This document shows positions 17,682-26,400 of a DNA stretch of 64,000 bases, piece by piece. The stretch lies in the NCBI GenBank assembly GCA_039029315.1, contig JBCCGK010000006.1, positions 1 through 64,000 on the forward strand, read 5' to 3'. Each line of letters opens with the position of its first letter. The stretch's first letter is position 1. The position numbers and the translations under genes are program-made. The notes beneath the pieces were generated by a model. That model was not told the DNA's origin. It saw nothing but the letters and a program-made list of their open reading frames with translations, and searched no databases. Origin of the DNA: JBCCCJ01 sp039029315. GTDB lineage: Bacteria; Bacteroidota; Bacteroidia; J057.

Positions 17682-18446
17682 ATGACAGTCGGACAACGAA
17701 TCTTTCCTTCCCTCAAACAATCAGGAACAATCTTCTTCTTATTGTTCCTGTTCTTACCGGGGCTCATCGCTCAATTTCCTCCCATAGACATCGAACTACA
17801 AGGAGGCATGCTGGTCGGCACCCCCTACGGCCAACTACCTTCCACGGTGACTGCTTCCAGTGGTAAGCCCGGTGTGAATCCTCATATTCGTGCAATCGCC
17901 AGTGTGCAGTTGATGCCCCACCTCTCTGTCAATACCGGAATCGGCTACGCCAGAAAGAGCAGCTCTTTCGCAGTAACGATTGAAGATCAACTAGACGTAG
18001 GCCAGGAATTGTTCGGCCTGAACCTGCCGATTCCCCTCAATGTTGACTATACCGCAAAATCCCAAGGCACATTCGACAACCACTATCTGGATGTTCCGCT
18101 CTATACGGAAATTCGATTCAAACAGGCCATCTGGTATCTGCAATTCGGATATCAGTATTCTCACCTTCTCAAAGGCTCTCTTCAGGGAGAAGCTGAAGTG
18201 AATGCTGGATTCCTGGACCTCGGCACGACTGAATTCGACGAGTCATCCAGCCTCAACCCCAGGGACCATGCCCTTCTGTTCGGCGCAGGAAGAAACCTCA
18301 ATACCTGGGGCAAAATTGGATTGGGTTTCTCATATGGAGTAGGCAAACTCTTTACAGAAGTCCCCGATGGTATGTCTCAAATGAGAAATCTGTATGGACA
18401 ATTGTTATTTGCTCTCCGAATTCCAGCGATTCAAGGATCACCGTAG
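17682..18446 (+). CDS. Outer-membrane beta-barrel-like protein
   Basis: After a signal peptide (a hydrophobic run ending LPGLIAQ) the protein shows alternating strands. Examples are 'LQGGMLVGTPYG', 'MPHLSVNTGIGYARKS', 'LDVPLYTEIRFK', 'IWYLQFGYQYSHLL' and 'IGLGFSYGVG'. This resembles the small porin-like barrels (PF13568-like) of Bacteroidota. The frame is open to an ATG at 17643, giving 13 more residues; the later ATG gives a cleaner signal peptide. The stop codon TAG (18444-18446) lies inside the arm of a hairpin repeat. Confidence 0.7.
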   Translation: MTVGQRIFPSLKQSGTIFFLLFLFLPGLIAQFPPIDIELQGGMLVGTPYGQLPSTVTASSGKPGVNPHIRAIASVQLMPHLSVNTGIGYARKSSSFAVTIEDQLDVGQELFGLNLPIPLNVDYTAKSQGTFDNHYLDVPLYTEIRFKQAIWYLQFGYQYSHLLKGSLQGEAEVNAGFLDLGTTEFDESSSLNPRDHALLFGAGRNLNTWGKIGLGFSYGVGKLFTEVPDGMSQMRNLYGQLLFALRIPAIQGSP

Positions 18447-18537
18447 CCATGATCGGCTACTATGATCGGCAGACCATGGCTACGAAGATCCAGATCTATG
18501 GATCTGAAAATATCTGGGACGGTCTGCCAATCGTCCC
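18442..18537. repeat. Inverted pair of conserved-loop hairpin repeats (REP-like)
   Basis: The right hairpin is GGGACG-GTCTGCCAAT-CGTCCC (18516-18537), whose loop is the reverse complement of ATTGGCAGAC. The left unit (18442-18484) has arms CGTAGCCATG and CATGGCTACG around the loop ATCGGCAGAC, but carries a 13-bp tandem duplication of ATGATCGGCTACT. The two units are joined by CAGATC-TATG-GATCTG. A third unit is at 30485-30508. The structure can act as an mRNA 3' end for the upstream gene. Confidence 0.7.
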
Positions 18538-18644
18538 TACGATGGAAACATCCAGACTCCTCGCCAAAAAGCAATAGATTTCATCTCTGATCTCTTGATT
18601 CATCCAAGATTTTCTGTTCTTTTGAGCACAATATCTAGACTCCC

Positions 18645-19817
18645 ATGAATGATCTCCTTCAATACCTTCCCCAAGACCACCATCAAGCCAGCCTGATTGG
18701 CAGGGCATGGCTTCCAGGAACGATTCCCGGCCCAAGTCCTGTGTGGATCTCCGAATCACACGTTTATGATCTTAGCAGTATCGCACCGACCTGCTCAGAA
18801 TTGCTGAATCAAGAGAGCAATATTCACAGTCTGGATCGGGATCAACTGAAGAACATTGGTAGCTATGAAGTCATCATGGCCAATAGTCTTCAAATCCAGC
18901 GGGATCAGGATATTCCGTTTTTTCTAAGTCCCTTTGATATACAAGCCATCAAGGCCTGTGGTGTCACCTTCATGGTCAGCATGCTGGAGCGCGTCATCGA
19001 AGAACGAGCAGGTGGCAATGCAGGCAAAGCAAATGCTGTTCGAGACAAAGTTCTTCAGCGAATTGGGAAAGATCTGACCAGCATTGTTCCCGGATCAGCA
19101 GAAGCCGAAGAACTCAAAGCCGTGCTTCAAGCTGAAGGCATGTGGTCTCAATATCTGGAAGTAGGCATCGGTCCCTATGCGGAAGTATTCACCAAAGCAC
19201 AACCCATGGCCTCTGTGGGAATTGGCGACCTGATTGGGATACATCCCATCTCTTCCTGGAACAATCCTGAACCTGAGATGGTTTTGGCGGTCAATGCAAA
19301 AGGCAAAGTTGTCGGCGCGAGCTTGGGTAATGATGTCAATCTTAGAGATGTGGAAGGTCGTAGCGCACTCTTACTGGGCAAGGCCAAAGACAACAATGCC
19401 TCCTGCGCCATAGGCCCATTCATCCGATTGCTGGATGAGAACTTTACGCTGGACGATATTCGGACAGCAAGCGTTGGACTAAAGGTCGAGAATCCACAGG
19501 ATGGCTTTCTCCTGGAAGACAGCTCGGATATGCGCAAAATCAGTCGAGACATTCTGGATCTTGTTTCCCAAACCATCAGCGAGCACCACCAGTATCCAGA
19601 TGGCTTTGCCTTGCTGACAGGAACACTCTTTGCCCCCACCCAAGACCGCGAGGCAGACGGTCAGGGATTCACACACAAAATGGGAGACATTGTCAGCATC
19701 TGGAGTGAGAAACTGGGGATGTTGCAAAATACTGTTTGTCATACCAATGAGGCAGCTCCCTGGGAATTTGGGATCTCGGCTCTGATGCGAAATCTGGCAC
19801 AAAGAGGTCTTCTTTGA
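18645..19817 (+). CDS. Fumarylacetoacetate hydrolase-family protein
   Basis: The 390-residue protein has an N-terminal region of about 100 residues before the FAH domain. The C-terminal part shows the typical metal and substrate blocks: 'YAEVFTKAQPM', 'NPEPEMVLAVN', 'GNDVNLRDVEGRSALLLGKAKDNNASCAIGPFI', 'FALLTGTLFAPT' and 'GDIVSIWSEKLG'. Members hydrolyse or dehydrate 2-oxo-acids in aromatic or sugar-acid catabolism. This longer type is often seen with sugar-acid pathways, but none is adjacent here. The specific reaction is unknown. Confidence 0.85.
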   Translation: MNDLLQYLPQDHHQASLIGRAWLPGTIPGPSPVWISESHVYDLSSIAPTCSELLNQESNIHSLDRDQLKNIGSYEVIMANSLQIQRDQDIPFFLSPFDIQAIKACGVTFMVSMLERVIEERAGGNAGKANAVRDKVLQRIGKDLTSIVPGSAEAEELKAVLQAEGMWSQYLEVGIGPYAEVFTKAQPMASVGIGDLIGIHPISSWNNPEPEMVLAVNAKGKVVGASLGNDVNLRDVEGRSALLLGKAKDNNASCAIGPFIRLLDENFTLDDIRTASVGLKVENPQDGFLLEDSSDMRKISRDILDLVSQTISEHHQYPDGFALLTGTLFAPTQDREADGQGFTHKMGDIVSIWSEKLGMLQNTVCHTNEAAPWEFGISALMRNLAQRGLL

Positions 19818-19943
19818 GTTTTGCCTGAGATCGGGCCAAATGGTTTTCAATAGCTAGATGCAGCGGATGGTAGCGAACTTACGTTGCTTACATAACTCCC
19901 TACTATTTGCACTAATAGGAAAACCATCCCAATTCCTTCTACT

Positions 19944-21539
19944 ATGTGGACGACTTCGTTGTACGCTTACACTCGCTATTCCCTCTTCCTTATTGTCCTT
20001 TTCAGTCTTACTAACTATGCCAAGGCTCAGGACTGCTCGCAACTGACCCTTCAACTGGAAGATCAGTCCGACATTGATGAGTTTGCGGAAGAATATCCGG
20101 GCTGTACTGTGCTCAAAAGACTTATCATCTCAGAAGGGCAGTTTGGCACAATCACCAATCTGGATAGCCTTTATCATCTGACCAAGATTACTAATAGCCT
20201 GGAGATTTATAGCAATGATTCCCTCAAAAGTATCACTGGGCTCAGAAATATATCCTCTATCGGTGCAAGCCTACGGATTTTCGATAATCTTTCCCTGGAA
20301 AGTCTGGCTGGGCTGGATTCTATTTCTGTTGTTCCCTGGAATCTGGATCTCGCACGCAATGGTTCTCTAGAGAACTTTCAGGGACTTGGAGGCATCGACT
20401 CGATTGGTAATTCTCTTGCAATTGGTGGACATACGAATTTACTTAATCTATCTGGCTTGAATGGAATCAAGGCTGTACCAGATCATATCCGAATTTCTGA
20501 AAACAACAAACTGGAGACTTTGGCAGGTCTCGATTCACTTACTTCAATTGGAGATTATCTGCAAATCACCCAAAATCCTGCCTTGAAGGATCTTCAGGGC
20601 CTTGGCAAGCTATCATCTATTGAAGGAAATGTAAGAATTCAAGAAAATGCTTCTCTTATGACACTAGAAGGCCTTGGTCCTATCCAGGAGATGCATTATG
20701 TGATCATTTCTGAGAATGATTCCCTTCAATCTCTGAAAGGCTTGGATTCACTCATCCATATCGAGTATTCACTTGCCATTACAGAGAATCCTTTGTTGCC
20801 AAATCTGGAAGGATTGGAACAACTGTCTCAGGTAGGAGAACAACTCACCATCGCTGAGAATGACCTACTCCAAGAGGTAAACGCTCTCACACAGCTTCAA
20901 GGGATTGGAGATCTATTAACGATTGCAAGTAATCCTGTCCTGAAACATCTCGATGGACTGGAATCACTTTCCGGGATTGGAGAGGACCAATTTGCCAATG
21001 ACATTCAATCTTTGCAAATCATCGACAATGCTTCACTTGAACAAATTCTCGGGATGAGTTCACTTACATATCTCAGGGCTGATATTGACATTTCCTATAA
21101 TCCCCTGTTGTCGTTTTGTGATGTGCCTGCGATTTGTGACTATGTAAAAAGTGAATATCAAAATTGGGATGATCCATGGAATGATGGAATAATTCGGGAA
21201 AATAGTGGGGCATGTGCAAACATTGATTCTCTCTTCAATGCCTGCGAAGGCACCATTGATAGTCTTGACCCTGATCCAGACCCCAATCCAAATCCTGGAG
21301 GAATTGAACCAGATTCTCTCACGGTTTTTCCCAACCCCTTTGAAAAGTGGTTGCATGTCCCTCGGCCAAATGGTATGGAACTAACATCTATCAGGTTATT
21401 GGACTCAACAGGCCGAATCATCAAAAGCCTCAGAAATGATCAGGTAAAATTTTATCTACCCAATCTTCAGCTAGGTCTATACTTTCTGCAGGTAGAGACA
21501 AGAGAAGAACGACTGATGTTCAAAGTTGTCAAAAGATAG
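19944..21539 (+). CDS. Secreted leucine-rich/receptor-L-like repeat protein with type IX sorting domain
   Basis: After a signal peptide ending NYAKAQD, roughly a dozen repeats of about 24 residues follow, with the pattern 'L.GL.SL..I...L.I..N..L..L'. These resemble receptor L-domain or LRR solenoids. A Pro/Asp-rich linker (DPDPDPNPNPGG) then leads to a Por-type sorting domain (VFPNPFEKWLHV ... LGLYFLQVETRE). It is probably surface-anchored or secreted and mediates binding; the partner is unknown. Alternative start codons exist, but this one gives the full signal peptide. Confidence 0.85.
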   Translation: MWTTSLYAYTRYSLFLIVLFSLTNYAKAQDCSQLTLQLEDQSDIDEFAEEYPGCTVLKRLIISEGQFGTITNLDSLYHLTKITNSLEIYSNDSLKSITGLRNISSIGASLRIFDNLSLESLAGLDSISVVPWNLDLARNGSLENFQGLGGIDSIGNSLAIGGHTNLLNLSGLNGIKAVPDHIRISENNKLETLAGLDSLTSIGDYLQITQNPALKDLQGLGKLSSIEGNVRIQENASLMTLEGLGPIQEMHYVIISENDSLQSLKGLDSLIHIEYSLAITENPLLPNLEGLEQLSQVGEQLTIAENDLLQEVNALTQLQGIGDLLTIASNPVLKHLDGLESLSGIGEDQFANDIQSLQIIDNASLEQILGMSSLTYLRADIDISYNPLLSFCDVPAICDYVKSEYQNWDDPWNDGIIRENSGACANIDSLFNACEGTIDSLDPDPDPNPNPGGIEPDSLTVFPNPFEKWLHVPRPNGMELTSIRLLDSTGRIIKSLRNDQVKFYLPNLQLGLYFLQVETREERLMFKVVKR

Positions 21540-21548
21540 GGCAAAAAT

Positions 21549-22430
21549 CTAGATAGCAAGCTCCAGAATTCGCCATACTGCTGGATTGGGATTGTCTTTT
21601 TTCCAAACCATCGAGAGAATTGCGCGCTGAGGGATGCTGGTCAATTCGACGAACTTGATCTCCAGATTCACGCCCAAAGACAGAGAATGTGGTACGATCG
21701 CTACGCCCAGTCCACTTTCAATCAAACGAAAGATGGTATTGGCATGAACAGATTTATGTGAGATACGTGGACGAAAACCAGCATCCTGAAAGATGCTCAT
21801 GATTTTCTCATAATAGGTGGAGCTATAATCGCTGGAGAACAGAATGAAATTTTCCTCCTCCAACTGTGCAAGACTATGGAAATTTTCCTGTTTCAGAGGA
21901 TGATTCTTAGGCAGCACGAGAGAAAAGTGATCAACAAATACCTGTTTCAATGCTAACCCTTCCGGGACAGTGTGTAGGCGAACGAATCCAATATCGATTT
22001 GACTATTCTTAATTGCTTGAATCTGATGCTGATTGGACATTTCATCAAGGGCAAAATGAATCTCAGGAAATTGCGCATTACTTTTCAGAATCAAATCAGG
22101 AATCACATTTTGCATGGCTGAACCGACAAAGCCCATCCGCACCTCCCCATCCAAGCCCCGATCTATCAGACTGAGTTTGTGAACAATCCCCTCCAGATAA
22201 CTCAACAGATATTCTGATTCTTGTTTGAGATATTCTCCACCTTTGGTCAGCGCTACTCGCTTCTTGTTCCGATCAAACAATTTCACCCCCAATTGTTCTT
22301 CCAATTGCTTGATTTGGCGACTCAAACCCGGCTGAGAAATAAACAAGCGTTCAGCAGCGCGTCTATAATGCAATTCCTGGGCAACAGCAAGAAAATAGCG
22401 GAGGTGGCGAAATTCAATTTGATTACTCAT
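21549..22430 (-). CDS. LysR-family transcriptional regulator
   Basis: The N-terminal winged helix-turn-helix is clear: HLRYFLAVAQELHYRRAAERL, then SQPGLSRQIKQLE and LGVKLFDR. The substrate-binding domain covers about residues 90-290 (VRMGFVGSA ... GLGVAIVPHSL). The ATG at 22430 is preferred to one at 22439. The gene is divergent from urocanase, with only 77 bp between starts and a T-N11-A dyad in the gap, so it probably controls that gene and itself. The inducer may be urocanate or a related metabolite, which is inference. Confidence 0.9.
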   Translation of the reverse strand: MSNQIEFRHLRYFLAVAQELHYRRAAERLFISQPGLSRQIKQLEEQLGVKLFDRNKKRVALTKGGEYLKQESEYLLSYLEGIVHKLSLIDRGLDGEVRMGFVGSAMQNVIPDLILKSNAQFPEIHFALDEMSNQHQIQAIKNSQIDIGFVRLHTVPEGLALKQVFVDHFSLVLPKNHPLKQENFHSLAQLEEENFILFSSDYSSTYYEKIMSIFQDAGFRPRISHKSVHANTIFRLIESGLGVAIVPHSLSLGVNLEIKFVELTSIPQRAILSMVWKKDNPNPAVWRILELAI

Positions 22431-22434
22431 AGTT

Positions 22435-22455
22435 ATCATTGATGAATCAAATGAT
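22435..22455. promoter_or_regulatory. LysR-type operator between the regulator and urocanase
   Basis: ATCAT (22435-22439), eleven bases, ATGAT (22451-22455) form a T-N11-A motif with exact dyad symmetry of the 5-bp arms. This is the classical LysR binding pattern. It lies five bases upstream of the LysR start codon and 52 bases upstream of the urocanase start. Confidence 0.55.
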
Positions 22456-22507
22456 CTTGGTGAGCATTAAAGAAGCGGATATTTTTGAAAAAAACCATTA
22501 TCTCTCT

Positions 22508-24211
22508 ATGCCAATTCCAACAAAATCTCCAGCGACAAATAGCAAACTCGCTTCTTTTCTTCAGCAATATGCCTCCCATCCACAGTACCGTGCCCCTCAA
22601 GGCAATCAACTTCATGCCAAGTCCTGGCAGACAGAAGCCCCTTTGCGCATGTTGCTCAATAACCTGGATGCAGAGGTAGCAGAAGATCCTTCCAGACTGG
22701 TGGTATATGGAGGAACAGGGCAAGCAGCTCGAAATCCTGAAGCTGTAAGAAAAATCATTGAGTGCCTGCTACAGCTAGAAGACGATCAAAGCCTCCTGGT
22801 GCAATCAGGCAAGCCCGTAGGCATCATCCCTACCCATCCACAGGCCCCAAGAGTCCTGATCGCCAATAGCAATCTGGTCCCACAATGGGCCAATTGGGAG
22901 CATTTCAATGAGTTGCAGCGAAAAGGATTGATGATGTATGGCCAAATGACCGCCGGAAGCTGGATCTACATCGGTACACAAGGAATTTTGCAAGGAACCT
23001 ATGAGACCTTTGTGGCTTGTGCAGACCAACACTTCAATGGTGATCTGAGACATAAGCTGCTTGTCACAGGCGGTCTTGGCGGTATGGGCGGCGCTCAACC
23101 ATTGGCAGCGACCATGGCAGGAGCGACCTTTCTGGGTGTAGATGTCGATCCGGCAAGAATTCAGAAGCGATTGGATACCCGATATCTGGATCGCATGACA
23201 CATAACTATCAAGAAGCCGTACAATGGGTCCTCGAAGCCAAAGAAAAAGGACAGGCCATCTCTGTTGGCCTGGTGGGTGATATAGGAGATGTGTTGGAAC
23301 GCTTGCTGCAAGACAACATCATTCCAGACATTCTCACAGATCAGACCTCTGCGCATGATCCGATCAATGGATACATCCCGAATGGCTTGACACTGGAGGA
23401 AGCAACTTCTCTTCGGGAAAAAGATTCTGAAGCATACCGACAGGCATCGATCAAAAGCATGGCTCGTCATGTGGGATTCATGCTGGAGATGCAGAAGCGT
23501 GGCAGCATCACCTTCGACTATGGCAACAATCTCCGGGAATTTGCCAGACAGGGAGGGGAGGCCCATGCCTTCGACTATCCGGGATTTGTTCCTGCATACA
23601 TTCGTCCTCTCTTTTGTGAAGGGAAAGGTCCTTTTCGCTGGGCTGCCCTCTCAGGAGATCCTGAAGACATTCGCGTAACGGATGAAGCTTTGATGGAAGC
23701 CTTCCCAGAAAACAAACACATGATTCGCTGGCTGAAAGAAGCGCAGCAAAAAGTCGCCTTTCAAGGGCTGCCTTGCCGGATCTGCTGGCTGGGCATGGGA
23801 GAGAGGGAAAAGGCTGGACTCATCTTCAATGAATTGGTCAGAAGTGGTAAAGTAAAAGCGCCAATCGTCATCGGGCGAGATCATCTCGACTGTGGCTCAG
23901 TCGCCTCCCCCAATCGCGAAACTGAAGCGATGAAGGATGGCAGCGATGCAGTCTCAGACTGGGCTTTGCTCAATCTCATGGGCAATACGAGTGGTGGTGC
24001 GACCTGGGTGTCCTTTCACCATGGCGGTGGCGTAGGCATGGGCTATTCTCAGCATGCGGGCATGGTCGTTCTGGCAGATGGTACAGACCGGGCGGACAAA
24101 TGTTTGAGTCGGGTGCTCCATATCGATCCAGCTATGGGGATCTTTCGGCACAAGGATGCTGGTTATGAAATTGCAGAAGCCAAGAGTGAGGAATTCGGCC
24201 TGGATGTGTAA
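22508..24211 (+). CDS. hutU: Urocanate hydratase
   Basis: The enzyme converts urocanate to imidazolone propionate in histidine breakdown, in the cytoplasm with bound NAD. Family blocks are visible in order: VVYGGTGQAARN, MMYGQMTAGSWIYIGTQG, the NAD site GGLGGMGGAQPLAATMAG, DQTSAHDPINGYIP, LPCRICWLGMGER, GRDHLDCGSVASPNRETEAM and the C-terminal HHGGGVGMGYSQHAGMV. The 567-residue length is the usual one. The ATG at 22508 is chosen because the frame upstream (to 22439) runs through the probable operator and lacks family similarity. No hutH or hutI is nearby, so the pathway genes are scattered. Confidence 0.95.
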   Translation: MPIPTKSPATNSKLASFLQQYASHPQYRAPQGNQLHAKSWQTEAPLRMLLNNLDAEVAEDPSRLVVYGGTGQAARNPEAVRKIIECLLQLEDDQSLLVQSGKPVGIIPTHPQAPRVLIANSNLVPQWANWEHFNELQRKGLMMYGQMTAGSWIYIGTQGILQGTYETFVACADQHFNGDLRHKLLVTGGLGGMGGAQPLAATMAGATFLGVDVDPARIQKRLDTRYLDRMTHNYQEAVQWVLEAKEKGQAISVGLVGDIGDVLERLLQDNIIPDILTDQTSAHDPINGYIPNGLTLEEATSLREKDSEAYRQASIKSMARHVGFMLEMQKRGSITFDYGNNLREFARQGGEAHAFDYPGFVPAYIRPLFCEGKGPFRWAALSGDPEDIRVTDEALMEAFPENKHMIRWLKEAQQKVAFQGLPCRICWLGMGEREKAGLIFNELVRSGKVKAPIVIGRDHLDCGSVASPNRETEAMKDGSDAVSDWALLNLMGNTSGGATWVSFHHGGGVGMGYSQHAGMVVLADGTDRADKCLSRVLHIDPAMGIFRHKDAGYEIAEAKSEEFGLDV

Positions 24212-24351
24212 GAAGAACGCAGAGACAGAAAGGCGCAAAGGATAAGGAATAGGTGAATATTTCTTTGCAGCTTGGCTATTTGCGTTCATATAATTTGGAT
24301 TTGGTCTTATGCTTTGGCTCTACGAATTTTGAAGGCAAAGAATCAAGAACA

Positions 24352-25526
24352 ATGAAAGACAACCATGGGACACCATTAGACTTGCTGAGTGATCTTCGCC
24401 AAATCATTGAACAAGGGAAACAACGAGCAGCTTCCCAGATTAATAGTACTTTGGTATTGGTGTACTGGCAGGTTGGTAAGCGTATTCGGGAAGATGTGTT
24501 ACAACAGGAACGAGCAGAATATGGCAAGGAGGTGGTAAAAGGGATTTCCGAAGCTTTGGTAAAGCAGTATGGAAAGAGTTTTGAGGTCAAAAACCTGCGA
24601 CGAATGCTCCAATTTGCTACCGTTTTTCCTGATTTAGAGATTGTCGTTCCAGCGGCACGACAATTGAGCTGGTCACATTTTATCATTCTTATTCCAATAA
24701 AAGAAGAGGCAAAAAGAACCTATTATTTGCAAAAAGCCAGAGAGGCAAAATGGAGTAAAAGAGAACTCAGAAGACAAATAGAACGAAAAGCCTTTGAACG
24801 CAACCAAATCGCTCAGTTACAAACGGATGAGATGGGTCTAACTGAATCGCATACATTTAGAGACTGTTTGAACATCTGTCACTTATTTTTTGTATACGTC
24901 TTTTTTCCTCATTCTGCGGCTTTTTTTGTTCTCATAGCACCACTATGAGAACAAAAAAGAGCCTTGCCTGAGAAAAAAATACACAATAAAAATTCTCAGC
25001 ACAGATTCCTAAACAGTCTCTTAAAAATCCATATTTACTAGACTTTTTGGACTTGCAAGCTGGATATTCTGAACATGATTTGGAAGCTGCCATTTTAAGA
25101 GATCTGGAACAATTTATTTTGGAGCTGGGCATGGGCTTCAGCTTTGTCGAAAGACAAAAGAGAATCATTTTGGATGGGATAGATTTTTATCTGGATCTCT
25201 TGTTTTATCACCGAAAACTCAAACGCCTGGTCGCCATTGAATTAAAACTGGACAAATTCAAACCCGGGCATAAAGGACAAATGGAACTGTATCTCCGCTG
25301 GCTCGACAGATATGAAAAACAAGAAGGAGAACACTCCCCCATCGGTATGATCCTTTGTGCGGAGGCTAGTCGGGAACAGGTGGAATTGCTGGAAATGCAT
25401 AAAGACGGGATTGTGGTTGCTGAATATCTAACCGAATTACCTCCCAAAGCAGAGCTGGAAGAGCGTTTGCATCGATCAATCAAAGAAGCGAGAGAACGCA
25501 TCGCTCGAAAACGGCTAGATCTATAA
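24352..25526 (+). pseudogene. DUF1016/YhcG-type PD-(D/E)XK nuclease gene interrupted by a MITE
   Basis: The 5' part (24352-24859) encodes the DUF1016 N-terminal domain: LLSDLRQIIEQGKQRAASQ, LVLVYWQVGKRI and LRRMLQFATVFPDLE. The 3' part (25024-25526) encodes the PD-(D/E)XK domain: KNPYLLDFLDLQ, GMGFSFVERQKRI, DGIDFYLDLLFYHRKLKRLVAIELKL and ELPPKAELEERL. Between them sits the MITE at 24860-25020, flanked by TTA duplications. Removing the element and one TTA rejoins ...SHTF and KNPYLLDF in the same frame. As it stands, the frame runs into the element and stops at 24946-24948, so the nuclease domain is lost. Confidence 0.92.
24860..25020. mobile_element. MITE copy 2, inserted in the DUF1016 gene
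   Basis: A 161-bp element in inverted orientation to the other three full copies. It begins GAGACTGTTTGAACATCTGT and ends ...CCTAAACAGTCTC, with TTA on both flanks (24857-24859 and 25021-25023). The central hairpin GTTCTCATAG-CACCA-CTATGAGAAC is perfect and flanked by T and A runs, so it can terminate transcription in either direction. Confidence 0.92.
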
Positions 25527-26348
25527 TTCCGAATACATCACCGGATTTAACTCTGTATCAATCACTTTCCCAATCTTCGCACCCGGACACCAGGCATCCC
25601 AATCCGCTTGCTGATTTGAATTTTGGGGTTCGATCAAGCGCATCTGTTCATCCATATAGATCACTGTCATCACTTGACGCATCTGATCGGTCTGATTGGC
25701 ACCTGCCCTGTGGAAAATCCAGCCAGAATGGAAACTCACTTCTCCCAACTCAAATGGCTCGATCACTTGATCAAAATCATTCAATCTCAGCTTTTTGGCG
25801 ATGATGCGTTCGCTGTCATCGCTGATCTTCAGCTTGCGCCCCCCTTGTAGTTGGAAGCTTTTGGCACTGAATTCCAGTGGGCCCATCTCCAAAGGAGTCT
25901 CTTGCATGGGAATCCAGGCTGTGACCGTATTATCATTGGAAAGTGGCCAATAATACTGATCGGCATGCCAGGGCGTGAAGCCTCCACCGGCCTCCTTGAA
26001 CAGGGCCTGATCATGATACATGCGCACCCCTGATACGCCCATCAATTGTGTTGCGATCCGTGCTAAACGACGACTGAACACAAATCGCTTCACTTGCTCA
26101 TCTTGTGTCCAGAGATTCATCACCTGAAGGAAAGCCTGATTATAGGTGTCCCGTTCCTCCATTGGGAGATTCATCGTATTCAATTCCTGAACCTTCTGTG
26201 CGATGATCCTGGCAAAGTGTCGAAGGATTTCAGCTGAAAAAACCTGTTTCAGTTTGATGTATTGATTCTCTCGATAGAAGTCGATCTGTTCTTGGTTAAG
26301 AACAAATGCTTGATTGAGTTCGTCTAAATGTATGTGAGAGGTATTCAT
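25521..26348 (-). CDS. Phytanoyl-CoA dioxygenase-family protein
   Basis: A 275-residue Fe(II)/2-oxoglutarate oxygenase. The metal dyad H128-x-D130 is in PWHADQYYW and the distal histidine in FHSGWIFHRAGANQ (probably H213). R224 is placed to hold 2-oxoglutarate (MRQVMTVIYMD). The start ATG at 26348 gives a normal N-terminus; the longer open frame to 26489 is antisense overlap with the sulfatase and is rejected. The substrate is unknown. The gene ends overlapping the DUF1016 gene convergently. Confidence 0.88.
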   Translation of the reverse strand: MNTSHIHLDELNQAFVLNQEQIDFYRENQYIKLKQVFSAEILRHFARIIAQKVQELNTMNLPMEERDTYNQAFLQVMNLWTQDEQVKRFVFSRRLARIATQLMGVSGVRMYHDQALFKEAGGGFTPWHADQYYWPLSNDNTVTAWIPMQETPLEMGPLEFSAKSFQLQGGRKLKISDDSERIIAKKLRLNDFDQVIEPFELGEVSFHSGWIFHRAGANQTDQMRQVMTVIYMDEQMRLIEPQNSNQQADWDAWCPGAKIGKVIDTELNPVMYSEL

Positions 26349-26400
26349 TATTCTTATCAGAAAAGTAAATGATTTACCTTGGTCCTGAAGAGATATTCCT

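Noticed and set aside
22805..23566. Minus-strand frame of 253 codons opposite urocanase
   Set aside because: Shadow of hutU; composition follows the coding strand and no motif is visible.
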